A stretch of 29,734 bases of DNA from an uncultured Prevotella sp. (GCA_900547005.1 URER01000030.1:1-29734), one strand, 5' to 3'. Counted from the stretch's first letter, positions 23,105 through 29,734 are shown. The notes: generated from the letters alone by a model not told the origin. Translations and numbers: made by a program.

Positions 23105-24235
23105 ATGAGAATAGTTATAAAGGTGGGCAGCAACGTGCTGACTCGCAACGACGGCACGCTCGATGTAACACGTATGTCGGCACTTGTGGATCAGATTGCA
23201 TGGCTGCGCAGGAACTCATACGAGGTGATTCTCGTATCGTCGGGAGCTATGGCGTGCGGCAGAAGTGAAGTAAACGCGGTGAAGAAGTTAGACTCCGTGG
23301 AGCAGAGACAGTTGTTCTCGGCCGTCGGACAGGTGAAGTTGATAAACCTGTATTATGACCTTTTCCGCGAATACGGCATACACGTGGGGCAGATTCTCAC
23401 CATGAAGGAGAGCTTCGCCACTCGCCACGAGTACCTGAACCAGCGTGCGTGTATGTCTGTGATGCTCGAAAACGGAATACTGCCGATAGTCAACGAGAAC
23501 GACACCGTGAGCGTTACGGAACTTATGTTCACCGATAACGACGAGCTGTCGGGCCTCATCGCCTCGATGATGGATGCCTCAACGCTTGTCATCCTCAGCA
23601 ATATCGACGGCATATACAACGGCTCTCCGAGTACGCCGGGGGCTAAAGTGATTGAGCAGGTGGAGCCGGACAAGGACATAAGCGAGTATATTCAGACTGA
23701 GAAAAGCGGTTTCGGACGTGGCGGAATGATAACGAAATACGGCATAGCGCGCAAGGTTGCGGATGAAGGGATAAGGGTTATCATCGCAAACGGTAAGACC
23801 AACGACATTCTGATAAGCCTCGCCAAGCAGCCGGAGAAGACCCTTCACACTGAATTCCTGCCCAATCCGACACCTACATCGAACGTGAAGAAATGGATTG
23901 CGCATAGTGAGAGTTTCGCCAAAGGTATTGTCCGCGTCAACGAGAAGGCTGCCGAAGTGCTCCAAAGCAATGCAGCCAAGAGTCTGCTCCTTGTGGGTGT
24001 AACGGCCATCGAGGGCAATTTCGAGGAGGGGGACATCGTGAACATCATCGACAACAAGGGCAACCGAATCGCCATAGGACGCAGTTCTTACTCGTCAGAC
24101 GACGCCCGTTCCAACATCGGACAGCACGACATAAAGCCGCTTGTGCATTATGATTACTTAGCCCTCTCCGGCTCCCCAAAAAGCCCCCTCCAACTCCCCC
24201 AAGGGGGAGAGGACCAACTGATGAGGGAAAAGTAA
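23105..24235 (+). CDS. proB: Glutamate 5-kinase with repeat-derived C-terminal tail
   Basis: The 376-residue protein phosphorylates glutamate in the first step of proline synthesis. The amino-acid kinase domain shows V-I-K-V-G-S-N-V-L, V-S-S-G-A-M-A, P-I-V-N-E-N-D-T-V, F-T-D-N-D-E-L-S and GFGRGGMITK. A PUA-like C-terminal domain ends at about H-Y-D-Y-L-A-L. The last 22 or so residues (S-G-S-P-K-S-P-L-Q-L-P-Q-G-G-E-D...) are encoded by a GC-rich dispersed repeat (24161-24214) and are probably not part of the ancestral protein. No proA is adjacent. The start is 9 bases after an inverted-repeat arm, so it must be read from a promoter within the repeat loop or by readthrough. Confidence 0.93.
   Translation: MRIVIKVGSNVLTRNDGTLDVTRMSALVDQIAWLRRNSYEVILVSSGAMACGRSEVNAVKKLDSVEQRQLFSAVGQVKLINLYYDLFREYGIHVGQILTMKESFATRHEYLNQRACMSVMLENGILPIVNENDTVSVTELMFTDNDELSGLIASMMDASTLVILSNIDGIYNGSPSTPGAKVIEQVEPDKDISEYIQTEKSGFGRGGMITKYGIARKVADEGIRVIIANGKTNDILISLAKQPEKTLHTEFLPNPTPTSNVKKWIAHSESFAKGIVRVNEKAAEVLQSNAAKSLLLVGVTAIEGNFEEGDIVNIIDNKGNRIAIGRSSYSSDDARSNIGQHDIKPLVHYDYLALSGSPKSPLQLPQGGEDQLMREK
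24161..24214 (-). repeat. GC-rich dispersed repeat, copy A (inside the proB 3' end)
   Basis: Read on the minus strand, this copy closely matches copy B at 24414-24470 (CTCTCCCCCTTGGGGGA then TTGGAGGGGGCTTTT). It overlaps the last codons of proB. The two copies are inverted around the terminator at 24294-24334. Confidence 0.85.
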
Positions 24236-24293
24236 TAATGATGTGAATTGACGATTGATGGTTCTTAAAACAGAACCCTTTATAAAAAGAACA

Positions 24294-24334
24294 AAAAAAT
24301 AGCCTGACGTGAATATTGCGTCAGGCTATTTTTT
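24294..24334. terminator. Bidirectional intrinsic terminator between proB and the OmpA-family gene
   Basis: AAAAAATAGCCTGACG (24294-24309) pairs perfectly with CGTCAGGCTATTTTTT (24319-24334) around a 9-base loop. With an A run and a T run on either side it serves both convergent genes. Confidence 0.93.
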
Positions 24335-24413
24335 ATATCTATATCTTATAATTCTTCTCTGTTTAGAGCCTCCGATTATAAACCAACGGTATCAGAAAGG
24401 CCTCATCCCGTTA

Positions 24414-24470
24414 GGTCTCTCCCCCTTGGGGGATTTGGAGGGGGCTTTTGGGGGAGTTGGAGGGGGCTTT
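24414..24470 (+). repeat. GC-rich dispersed repeat, copy B (abutting the OmpA-family stop codon)
   Basis: An inverted partner of copy A. It contains two near-identical sub-units of GGAG(G/T)TTGGAGGGGGCTTTT. It ends exactly where the stop codon of the minus-strand OmpA-family gene begins. Confidence 0.85.
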
Positions 24471-25303
24471 TACTCCTCCGGTGCCTGCTCGATAAGATCC
24501 ATGAACTGGTCGAGCTTCGGAGTGATGATAATCTGAGTGCGGCGGTTGCGCTGCTTGCCCACCTCGGTGCTGTTGGTAGCTATCGGGTTGTATTCGCCAC
24601 GGCCACCGGCAGTCAGACGCTTCGGATCTACACCATACTTAGTCTGCAAATACTGTACGACAGAAGACGCGCGCAGACAAGAAAGATCCCAGTTGTTGCG
24701 GATATTCTCGCGAGAGATAGGCACGTTGTCGGTGTTACCCTCAATCAGAACGTCATAGTCCTTATAGTCCATGATGATCTTCGCAATCTTGCTCAGAGTC
24801 TCCTCTGCGCGGTCATTAATCTCGTATGAACCGCTCTTGTAGAGCATATTGTCGGCAAGCGAGATATAAACGACACCCTTCAAAACCTGAACGTCAACCT
24901 CCTTCAGTTCCTCCTTGCTCAGCGAGCGAGTCAGATTGTTCGTAAGCACGAGGTTCAGCGAATCACTCTTGGTCTTCACATCAACCAAATGGCGGATGTA
25001 CTGGTTTGACTCGTTAATCTGGTCAACGAGCTTTTCGATGCTCACATTGTTCTGATTGGCGTTTGTCAAACTCTTGTCAAGCGACTTCTGCAATGCTGCA
25101 TAAGCGTGCTTCGACTGTGTGAGCTGCTCCTCAAGGCTTGCCACGCGGGTCTGTGAAGCGGCGAGTTGCTCCTTTGTCGACTGATAATTGTTTGTCAGTT
25201 CCTTGTTCTCATTCTGGCAGTTCACCAGTTCCTTCTTGCTTGCGCAACCTGTCATCAACAAGCATCCGGCTGCAAGCGCGAATACAAAAACTTGTTTCTT
25301 CAT
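24470..25303 (-). CDS. OmpA-family peptidoglycan-binding lipoprotein with coiled coil
   Basis: The 277-residue protein has a lipoprotein signal with lipobox L-M-T-G-C20. A long coiled coil (about 25-110; K-E-L-V-N-C-Q-N-E-N-K-E-L, then heptads with Q-L-A-A-S-Q-T-R-V-A-S-L-E-E-Q-L) leads to a C-terminal OmpA/MotB-like domain (about 150-265). The peptidoglycan-contact residues are present in E-G-N-T-D-N-V-P, N-W-D-L-S-C-L-R-A and G-K-Q-R-N-R-R-T-Q-I. It should anchor the outer membrane to the cell wall. Its stop codon abuts a GC-rich repeat, and the final residues E-Q-A-P-E-E may be affected by it. Confidence 0.9.
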   Translation of the reverse strand: MKKQVFVFALAAGCLLMTGCASKKELVNCQNENKELTNNYQSTKEQLAASQTRVASLEEQLTQSKHAYAALQKSLDKSLTNANQNNVSIEKLVDQINESNQYIRHLVDVKTKSDSLNLVLTNNLTRSLSKEELKEVDVQVLKGVVYISLADNMLYKSGSYEINDRAEETLSKIAKIIMDYKDYDVLIEGNTDNVPISRENIRNNWDLSCLRASSVVQYLQTKYGVDPKRLTAGGRGEYNPIATNSTEVGKQRNRRTQIIITPKLDQFMDLIEQAPEE

Positions 25304-25508
25304 TTTATTTTCTCCTTATTTATATTATTGTCATTTTATGTTTTGAGGATTGAGACTTCCATTCCTCCACCCTCGAGAGCCACAGCTCCTTTTCTTATTA
25401 AGACGTATAAAAGGGCTAAAAGTTTTATTCGTTTATGGATTTTTAACCATAAAGCAGTCCTTTTTATGCCTTATTATCAGATATTTAAGCTCAGACGCCC
25501 CTGTAATC

Positions 25509-26228
25509 TTAGTCTCTGTTTCCGAGGAAGCGGAGCAGATAGAGGAACATATTGATGAAGTCGAGGTAGAGACTGAGCGATCCCAACAGCGCAATCTTCT
25601 GTGCGCTCTCGCCTGTATCTGGCGACATGGCAAGCTGACGCTTTATGTTCTGAGCGTCCCAAGCAGTCAGTCCGACGAATATCAGTACGCCAAGTCCACT
25701 CACGATGAGGTCGAATCCGCTGCTCTTAATGAACATATTGGCGATTCCCGCGATGATAAGTCCGATAAGAGCCATCATCAGTATGCCGCCCATCTTAGTG
25801 AGGTCGCGCTTCGTGGTGCTTCCGATGAACGCCATCGTAGCAAACGTTCCGGCCGTAACGAGGAACGTCTTTGTGATGGCCGCCTGCGAATACACGATGA
25901 ATACCGACGCAAGTGTCGCTCCGTTGATTACCGAGAACAGGGCGAACAGCAGCGTAGCCGTAGACAGAGCCAGCTTATGTATGCGTGCCGAAGTGTAGAT
26001 TACGATACCCAGCTCGGCCGCAATCAGACCGAAGAACGTCAGTTTACTGCTATAAATAGCCTGCAACAGTCCCGGCGAGTTAGCCACCCCGTAAGCCGTA
26101 ACGCCCGTAATGACGAGCGCCAGCGTCATCCAAGTGTACACTTTACGCATCAGCGCGGGGAAAGCCACCGACATATCCAGTCCTCTTTCCTTCTCGTCTA
26201 TCATTCTGTACAAATCTTCTTGTCTCAT
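25509..26228 (-). CDS. Bax inhibitor-1 family (YbhL/YetJ-like) membrane protein
   Basis: The 239-residue protein has about seven hydrophobic segments, starting after R-K-V-Y-T-W-M-T-L-A-L. It ends with the family signature S-L-Y-L-D-F-I-N-M-F-L-Y-L-L-R-F-L. The aspartate there and A-W-D-A-Q in the preceding loop correspond to the acidic residues proposed to form the pH-sensitive calcium-leak site in YetJ. I chose ATG 26228 (MRQEDLYRMIDE); a longer in-frame reading adds 38 residues with no family resemblance. A predicted promoter at 26452-26483 gives a leader of about 215 bases. Confidence 0.9.
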   Translation of the reverse strand: MRQEDLYRMIDEKERGLDMSVAFPALMRKVYTWMTLALVITGVTAYGVANSPGLLQAIYSSKLTFFGLIAAELGIVIYTSARIHKLALSTATLLFALFSVINGATLASVFIVYSQAAITKTFLVTAGTFATMAFIGSTTKRDLTKMGGILMMALIGLIIAGIANMFIKSSGFDLIVSGLGVLIFVGLTAWDAQNIKRQLAMSPDTGESAQKIALLGSLSLYLDFINMFLYLLRFLGNRD

Positions 26229-26343
26229 AATCTTTTCCCTTTTCTTTTGTTTTATTTCTATATAAATAATGTATTCTGTATAATACAAATCCCGTGCCGT
26301 TTTTCCTTTGTGCCAAAAAGTCAGCACTATGTGTCGCAGCATA

Positions 26344-26448
26344 CTACTCCGGCTCGTAACCCTCGTAATAATACGACTGGTCGATACCGTGGAAGATAAC
26401 GTCGCGGTCGATTTCGTTCTGTGTAATTTGCCGAATGCAGCTTATCTT
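26344..26448 (-). pseudogene. Coding-like 3' remnant of unknown gene
   Basis: The open frame ends ...N-E-I-D-R-D-V-I-F-H-G-I-D-Q-S-Y-Y-Y-E-G-Y-E-P-E-stop. The codons are GC-ending like the housekeeping genes here. There is no start codon: a TAG lies immediately upstream. It is probably the end of a truncated gene, now part of the leader of the Bax-inhibitor-like gene. I do not recognise the protein. Confidence 0.35.
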
Positions 26449-26451
26449 CTA

Positions 26452-26483
26452 CAAAGATAGACCTTTACCCCTATCAAAACAAA
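26452..26483 (-). promoter_or_regulatory. Predicted promoter for the Bax-inhibitor-like gene
   Basis: On the minus strand, TTTG (26483-26480) and TATCTTTG (26459-26452) are 20 bases apart, a full consensus match. The start site would be near 26446. Confidence 0.58.
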
Positions 26484-26561
26484 TTCCGTGTTATTTTTTA
26501 ACACTAAATACGTTTTATATAGCCAATTGTGGCTCACCCGATAAATCCTGGGGATTACGTT

Positions 26562-26588
26562 CACCACAGAGGCACGGAGTACACGGAG
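26562..26588 (-). repeat. Dispersed CTCCGTG/CTCTGTG-type repeat
   Basis: On the minus strand, CTCCGTGTACTCCGTGCCTC followed by TGTGGTG. This degenerate repeat is of a kind found between genes in many bacterial genomes. It sits at the exact point where the IS982 fragment loses its reading frame similarity. Confidence 0.55.
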
Positions 26589-26590
26589 AT

Positions 26591-26778
26591 TTATTTCCCG
26601 CATTTTCTGCATTAAAATGTTTGCAAAACTCGTCTATTATACAAAATAATTCTGTAACTTTGTAATCGGTAGTCATATCAAATGTTTTTGTAACTGTTTG
26701 AAATTCACCTGTAAATGTACAAAATATTTGTGAGACTACCAACTTTTTTGTTGACTATCTCTTATCCCGAACTGAGGT
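26591..26778 (-). mobile_element. IS982-family 5' remnant
   Basis: Starting at ATG 26676 on the minus strand, K-V-T-E-L-F-C-I-I-D-E-F-C-K-H-F-N-A-E-N-A is the N-terminus of IS982-family transposases and matches the second remnant at 28657 (K-V-I-E-F-F-C-I-A-D-D-F-C-K). Only about 28 codons survive before unrelated repeat sequence. A probable end sequence, ACCTCAGTTCGGGATAAGAG, lies at 26778-26759. No other end was seen. Confidence 0.65.
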
Positions 26779-26780
26779 AG

Positions 26781-26969
26781 TATAATAAGCAAGAAGACAA
26801 TTTCGACGTTGGCACTGTTACGAATGCAGGGCTAAGCGTGAAACACTCCTTCCCTTATGACCATGACCATTCCATGGACATGAATATCCAAGGAGTCTAT
26901 GAACAGTTGCATGAGATGGAAGAGTACCAGAAAGAAGAACATGTAGCGAAGTCTGCATTTCATAGGTAA
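26781..26969 (+). pseudogene. 3' remnant of an unrecognised gene
   Basis: The frame is open from a TAG at 26778 to a TAA at 26967, 62 codons with protein-like composition (F-D-V-G-T-V-T-N-A-G-L-S-V-K-H-S-F-P-Y-D-H-D-H, then N-I-Q-G-V-Y-E-Q-L-H-E-M-E-E-Y-Q-K). It is joined directly to the end of the IS982 fragment, which suggests the insertion cut the gene and its 5' part was lost. It is followed by a clean terminator hairpin, supporting a former gene end. I do not recognise the family. Confidence 0.45.
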
Positions 26970-26991
26970 TGGAACTCATCAGCCTGATAAT

Positions 26992-27030
26992 ACAATCAGC
27001 CGCAGGATGTCATGTCTTGCGGCTGATTGT
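26992..27030. terminator. Hairpin terminator between two gene remnants
   Basis: ACAATCAGCCGCA (26992-27004) pairs perfectly with TGCGGCTGATTGT (27018-27030), 13 pairs with a 13-base loop, followed on the plus strand by CTTTC. It lies between the convergent 3' ends of the unknown remnant and the serpin remnant. Confidence 0.75.
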
Positions 27031-27036
27031 CTTTCA

Positions 27037-27231
27037 TCACATTTGCTTCAAAATGCCCATGAAAAGAAGTTGATCGTATTCTCCCTCAATGGCAAAGCCA
27101 AAAGGTCTGTCAAGCTTCATGGTCACTGGCTCAGGAAATTCGTCGGGGGGAGGACAACCCAGGTCAAGTTCTGCCATAGTCAAAGCTGCTGCCTCTGTAC
27201 CTTCTTCTTCTACATTGATGACACAATGCTC
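27037..27231 (-). pseudogene. Serpin C-terminal fragment
   Basis: The 64-codon fragment reads E-H-C-V-I-N-V-E-E-E-G-T-E-A-A-A-L-T, then a reactive-loop region, then D-R-P-F-G-F-A-I-E-G and L-L-F-M-G-I-L-K-Q-M-stop. These are the three C-terminal hallmarks of serpins: the hinge E-E-G-T-E-A-A-A, the D-R-P-F strand and the L-F-M-G strand. The intact hinge indicates descent from an inhibitory serpin, a suicide inhibitor of serine or cysteine proteases. A TAA stops the frame at 27232-27234 and everything upstream is gone, so it cannot make a functional protein. Bacteroidota serpins are usually secreted and may act on host proteases. It shares the terminator at 26992-27030. Confidence 0.82.
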
Positions 27232-27259
27232 TTATGGGGATGAATAAAAATATCAATCC

Positions 27260-28546
27260 TTAAAAAGCTTCTATGCTGTCTATCATGTTTTGAATATATT
27301 CCTCAAACTTATTATTCATATTTTGAGGGTATCTGATGTAAAATCGTAATTGAACATTATTTCTAAGATTGAAAGCATAAAATTTACCTGTAAATGGTTT
27401 ACCCAAATAGGTCAAATTACAGATTATAAGATAACCATAATCAAATACGTCCTTACTTATTATTTTTTTATTACTTTCACCATTTTGTTTGCTTAAATAT
27501 TGATAAACTCCACCACTCATATCATTATCATATATACCTTGTCCGTCCAAGTACATATAACCTGAGTGCTTTTGAGTGGCAATATTTAGTAGTACTCCTT
27601 CGTATTGTCCGTGTCCATAAAGAAAATCGTAGTTACTACCTCCATCTCTACAGAAGATTTCAAATTCCTCCTTAAAGCATGAAGGTATCTTCATACTATA
27701 ATTATATTCATTATTGCTATATGTCAAATATCCTTCTTCTATTTTTTCAACTGAATTATGATCTTTAAAATTCGGATTAGGCACTTCAATTTCGTTCAAA
27801 AGAAATGGATTTGGGACTTTTACAAAAACAGTTGCTTTATTTATTTCAAGAATTGACTTTGCCCATACTTCTGCCTTTGGATAATTATCAAGTCTTGAAA
27901 TACATGAACCAGTCAAATTGGCTTGTAATATCTTTTCCCAATTGTCCTTATCAGAAATAAGACTATTAAGATACGATAACTCAGAATCTATTTTTGGCAA
28001 TAACACCTCATTAATTGGTTCCATTTTTTTATCAAACCTATTCTTTTGAGCAGCTTTCTGAGCAGCTTCTAAGACTTTTATGTTGATACCTTTTCTATTA
28101 TCAATCAAAGTCTGCAAGAATATCTTTTGTGTATTACCAAGAGGTTCTCTCCCATGAAGGGATTTGTAATTTGCTATAAGTTCTTTAATCTCATTGAGTA
28201 ATGTAATCTCTTCTTCAATATATTGAACTCGCTTTACGAGAACGTCACCATATGATGATGTATCATTCACTTCATATGGAATCTCTAGATATTCATTTGT
28301 TAAATCTTCTTCGTATATTTTGTGGCAATCGTATTTTATCAGTTTTCCATTGACTTCTATCCCAACTATTCCTTTTGTAGCATCAAATTTTTGCTGGTTG
28401 AAAGGACGTATTTTTACGGTTGGATTATCTTCAGATAAGGAACTATGTGTAGGATACCTTGTTCCTTGATACTCAACGTATTCTTGTGCCAAAATGTTCT
28501 GCCAGCATAATACTGCTGTGAACAAAAGTACCAATCGATTTTTCAT
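27260..28546 (-). CDS. Exported protein of unknown function
   Basis: I do not recognise this 428-residue protein. It has a clear signal peptide (core LVLLFTAVLCWQNILA, then Q). The mature part begins with E-Y-V-E-Y-Q-G-T-R-Y-P. A probably helical, charged middle (about 100-210; Q-Y-I-E-E-E-I-T-L-L-N-E-I-K and K-A-A-Q-K-N-R) is followed by a strand-rich C-terminal half (about 275-428; M-K-I-P-S-C-F-K-E-E-F, G-H-G-Q-Y-E-G, L-R-F-Y-I-R-Y-P). The C-terminal half has the feel of a small secreted beta domain. The gene is notably AT-rich compared with the housekeeping genes. A deleted IS982 element is inserted against its start codon, cutting it off from a likely promoter at 29129-29136. Confidence 0.75.
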   Translation of the reverse strand: MKNRLVLLFTAVLCWQNILAQEYVEYQGTRYPTHSSLSEDNPTVKIRPFNQQKFDATKGIVGIEVNGKLIKYDCHKIYEEDLTNEYLEIPYEVNDTSSYGDVLVKRVQYIEEEITLLNEIKELIANYKSLHGREPLGNTQKIFLQTLIDNRKGINIKVLEAAQKAAQKNRFDKKMEPINEVLLPKIDSELSYLNSLISDKDNWEKILQANLTGSCISRLDNYPKAEVWAKSILEINKATVFVKVPNPFLLNEIEVPNPNFKDHNSVEKIEEGYLTYSNNEYNYSMKIPSCFKEEFEIFCRDGGSNYDFLYGHGQYEGVLLNIATQKHSGYMYLDGQGIYDNDMSGGVYQYLSKQNGESNKKIISKDVFDYGYLIICNLTYLGKPFTGKFYAFNLRNNVQLRFYIRYPQNMNNKFEEYIQNMIDSIEAF

Positions 28547-28549
28547 TAT

Positions 28550-29071
28550 TTAACGTGAGTTCGACGAATTATAAGTGCCTGTAAATTTGGTGATTAGCGA
28601 AAATTATTGTATCTTTATAGTGTTCAATTACAAAGGAATACAAAACAATAATCGCTATGATTACCGAAGACAAAGTTATTGAATTTTTTTGTATTGCAGA
28701 TGATTTTTGCAAATTTTTTGATGCACAGATGGCAAAATATTCGTTTAAGGCAGAAAGAAAGCGCAAATACCACCGTGAAAGCCGTATCTAAAAGACGGAA
28801 ATCATGGTGATAATGATTCTCTTTCATTCATCAGGATATCGCTACTTGAAGCATTTCTATCTCGAAAAGGTATGTAAGCACATGCGCCATCTATTTCCTG
28901 AGATGGTATCATATAACCGTTTCGTTGAACTGGAACGTGAGATTGCCATCCCATTGATACTGTTCATCAAGAAGGTTCTACTTGGCAAGTGTACAGGTAT
29001 CAGCTTTGTGGACAGTTCAAATGACAGACAGCTTACTTTATTCTAAAGTATATTCATCGAACTCACGTTAA
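28550..29071 (+). mobile_element. Internally deleted IS982-family element with inverted ends and target duplication
   Basis: The ends are inverted: TTAACGTGAGTTCGACGAAT at the left, and TTAACGTGAGTTCGATGAAT when the right end (29071 back to 29052) is read in reverse complement. The direct repeat ATTAT(T) flanks the element (28545-28550 and 29072-29077), as expected for a target duplication. The 522-bp element is about half the size of a complete IS982-type element because the middle of the transposase gene is missing. The left copy of the target repeat overlaps the complement of the start codon of the 27260-28546 gene. Confidence 0.82.
28657..29046 (+). pseudogene. IS982-family transposase gene, deleted and interrupted
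   Basis: The frame opens M-I-T-E-D-K-V-I-E-F-F-C-I-A-D-D-F-C-K. It meets a TAA at 28789-28791, then continues in the same frame through H-S-S-G-Y-R-Y-L-K-H-F-Y-L, V-S-Y-N-R-F-V-E-L and C-T-G-I-S-F-V-D-S, the block that carries the first catalytic aspartate. It then jumps to the family's C-terminal ending N-D-R-Q-L-T-L-F. The intervening part, with the second aspartate and the glutamate of the DDE triad, is deleted. There are thus two lesions: a nonsense codon and an in-frame-looking deletion. It cannot encode an active transposase. Confidence 0.85.
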
Positions 29072-29128
29072 ATTATTGAAAACATACCTATTTTGATCCT
29101 AAATACCTTTCGAATCATTTTAATGAGG

Positions 29129-29136
29129 CAAATATA
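29129..29136 (-). promoter_or_regulatory. Possible -7 element of the displaced promoter for the 27260-28546 gene
   Basis: On the minus strand TATATTTG matches TAnnTTTG. No good TTTG is seen 19-21 bases upstream. Before insertion of the IS982 element it would have lain about 55 bases ahead of the start codon. The stretch 29072-29355 otherwise holds no gene I can support. Confidence 0.35.
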
Positions 29137-29276
29137 CAAAAAAGAACATCTATAAGCTTTTTTCATTTTTTCTTCAATCACTCCATACCGCAAAGCCATT
29201 TCAAAGAGCATATTGCCGTTTCTCCGCCCACTCTTGAGAGCATCAAAGATGCAGCACCGCCACAACAACAATGATA

Positions 29277-29312
29277 GAAAAAAAGGAAGCCCTGAAAGTT
29301 TCCTTCCAGGGC
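29277..29312 (-). terminator. Terminator-like hairpin after the zinc-ribbon gene
   Basis: On the minus strand GCCCTG pairs with CAGGGC around a 12-base loop and is followed by TTCC and a run of T residues (complement of the A run at 29277-29284). It lies about 45 bases after the stop of the leftward gene. Confidence 0.55.
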
Positions 29313-29355
29313 CTTGCCTCTTGTGCTCCGCATCTTGCACACATGGGCAGAACAC

Positions 29356-29734
29356 TTATTTCTTATATCCGCATTTCGGACAGATTCCCTTTTCATTAAG
29401 AGAGATTCCACACCACGGACACCTGTCAATATCTTTATGGCAATCAAACTCTGCAGATGCCATATTTACACCACTGGTAAAGGTTATCTTCACAATATTC
29501 AGTTGATTCTTCAGCAGGTCATATACAATCTTTATCATCCCCTCGACAGTCATTGTTTCTTTCGTCACCACCAGCCGGCAATCAGGGTAAGCCTTTGCCA
29601 ATTCCGTACAAAATGCCTCCCCTTTCATCTTATTCTGCGGATGTCCCTGCCTAATCCCCTGCTTCTCATAGACTTCCAGCACAGCAGGCAGCAGCGGGTC
29701 ATCCTCTCTCAGCACAAGAGCATGGTCAAAGTTC
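29356..29734 (-). CDS. Zinc-ribbon-ended protein of unknown function, 5' end outside window
   Basis: The frame is open from the right window edge (N-F-D-H-A-L-V-L-R-E-D-D-P-L-L-P) to the stop at 29356, about 125 codons. A GTG at 29715 is in frame, but the sequence upstream looks equally coding, so I treat it as internal. The C-terminus has a four-cysteine zinc ribbon: C-P-W-C, then C-P-K-C, ending G-Y-K-K. The preceding region has mixed helix and strand character (T-V-E-G-M-I-K-I-V-Y-D-L-L-K-N-Q-L). I do not recognise the family. A terminator-like hairpin follows. Confidence 0.6.
   Translation of the reverse strand, partial: NFDHALVLREDDPLLPAVLEVYEKQGIRQGHPQNKMKGEAFCTELAKAYPDCRLVVTKETMTVEGMIKIVYDLLKNQLNIVKITFTSGVNMASAEFDCHKDIDRCPWCGISLNEKGICPKCGYKK

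Noticed and set aside
25350..26399. 349-codon plus-strand open frame
   Set aside because: It is antisense to the Bax-inhibitor-like gene, whose translation shows clear family motifs; the plus-strand translation is Arg/Ser/His-rich and featureless.
29068..29355. 95-codon minus-strand open frame before the zinc-ribbon gene's terminator
   Set aside because: It spans the terminator-like hairpin, the displaced promoter element and the end of the IS982 derivative; part of it (A-L-K-S-G-R-R-N-G-N) looks protein-like but there is no support for a gene.

Overview
The window reads as a chromosomal segment of a Bacteroidota bacterium, most likely Bacteroidales and plausibly Prevotella-like. Several intergenic regions match the Bacteroides-type promoter (TTTG, 19-21 bases, TAnnTTTG), most genes lack a clear Shine-Dalgarno sequence, and IS982-family transposase remnants and GC-rich inverted repeats of the kind seen in this phylum are present. 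The genus is an inference. No rRNA, tRNA or CRISPR array was seen.

Layout. 1-1595: the 3' end of an argD-type aminotransferase gene and a convergent HIT-family gene, sharing a bidirectional terminator. 1596-2338: a long non-coding leader with a good promoter. 2339-13741: a co-directional block encoding a stand-alone LytTR regulator, a membrane FHA/zinc-ribbon protein, an exported caspase-like protease, an acidic protein with a glycine-zipper segment and EF-hand-like loop, a zinc-ribbon/FHA protein, a PP2C phosphatase, a transmembrane Hanks-type kinase with Sel1-like repeats outside the membrane, and five exported Sel1/TPR-like repeat proteins. 13753-19409: a leftward housekeeping operon topA-aroK-speA-argB. 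19767-24235: rightward proC, an XRE-cupin regulator, an acyl-CoA ligase and proB, with short repeats between them. 24470-26228: leftward genes for an OmpA-family lipoprotein and a Bax-inhibitor-1-like membrane protein. 26229-27259: a gene graveyard holding an IS982 5' fragment, a dispersed repeat, the 3' end of an unknown gene and a serpin C-terminal relic. 27260-29734: an exported protein of unknown function whose start codon abuts a 522-bp internally deleted IS982 element, then a partial zinc-ribbon protein gene at the edge.

The most interesting unit is the 2339-13741 block. It has the parts of a phospho-signalling circuit: writer (kinase), eraser (PP2C), two potential phosphothreonine readers (FHA) and a DNA-binding output (LytTR). 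These are combined with an exported caspase-like protease and many periplasmic Sel1 proteins. The kinase's own C-terminal Sel1-like repeats are predicted to lie in the same compartment as the five exported Sel1 proteins, which suggests the Sel1 proteins are its sensors or partners. There are no type VI secretion genes and no vWA/TerY protein, so the two familiar contexts for kinase/PP2C/FHA sets do not fit. The functional link is inferred from gene order, spacing and domains only.

The metabolic genes centre on arginine, proline and polyamines (argD, argB, speA, proC, proB), with aroK and topA as general housekeeping genes.
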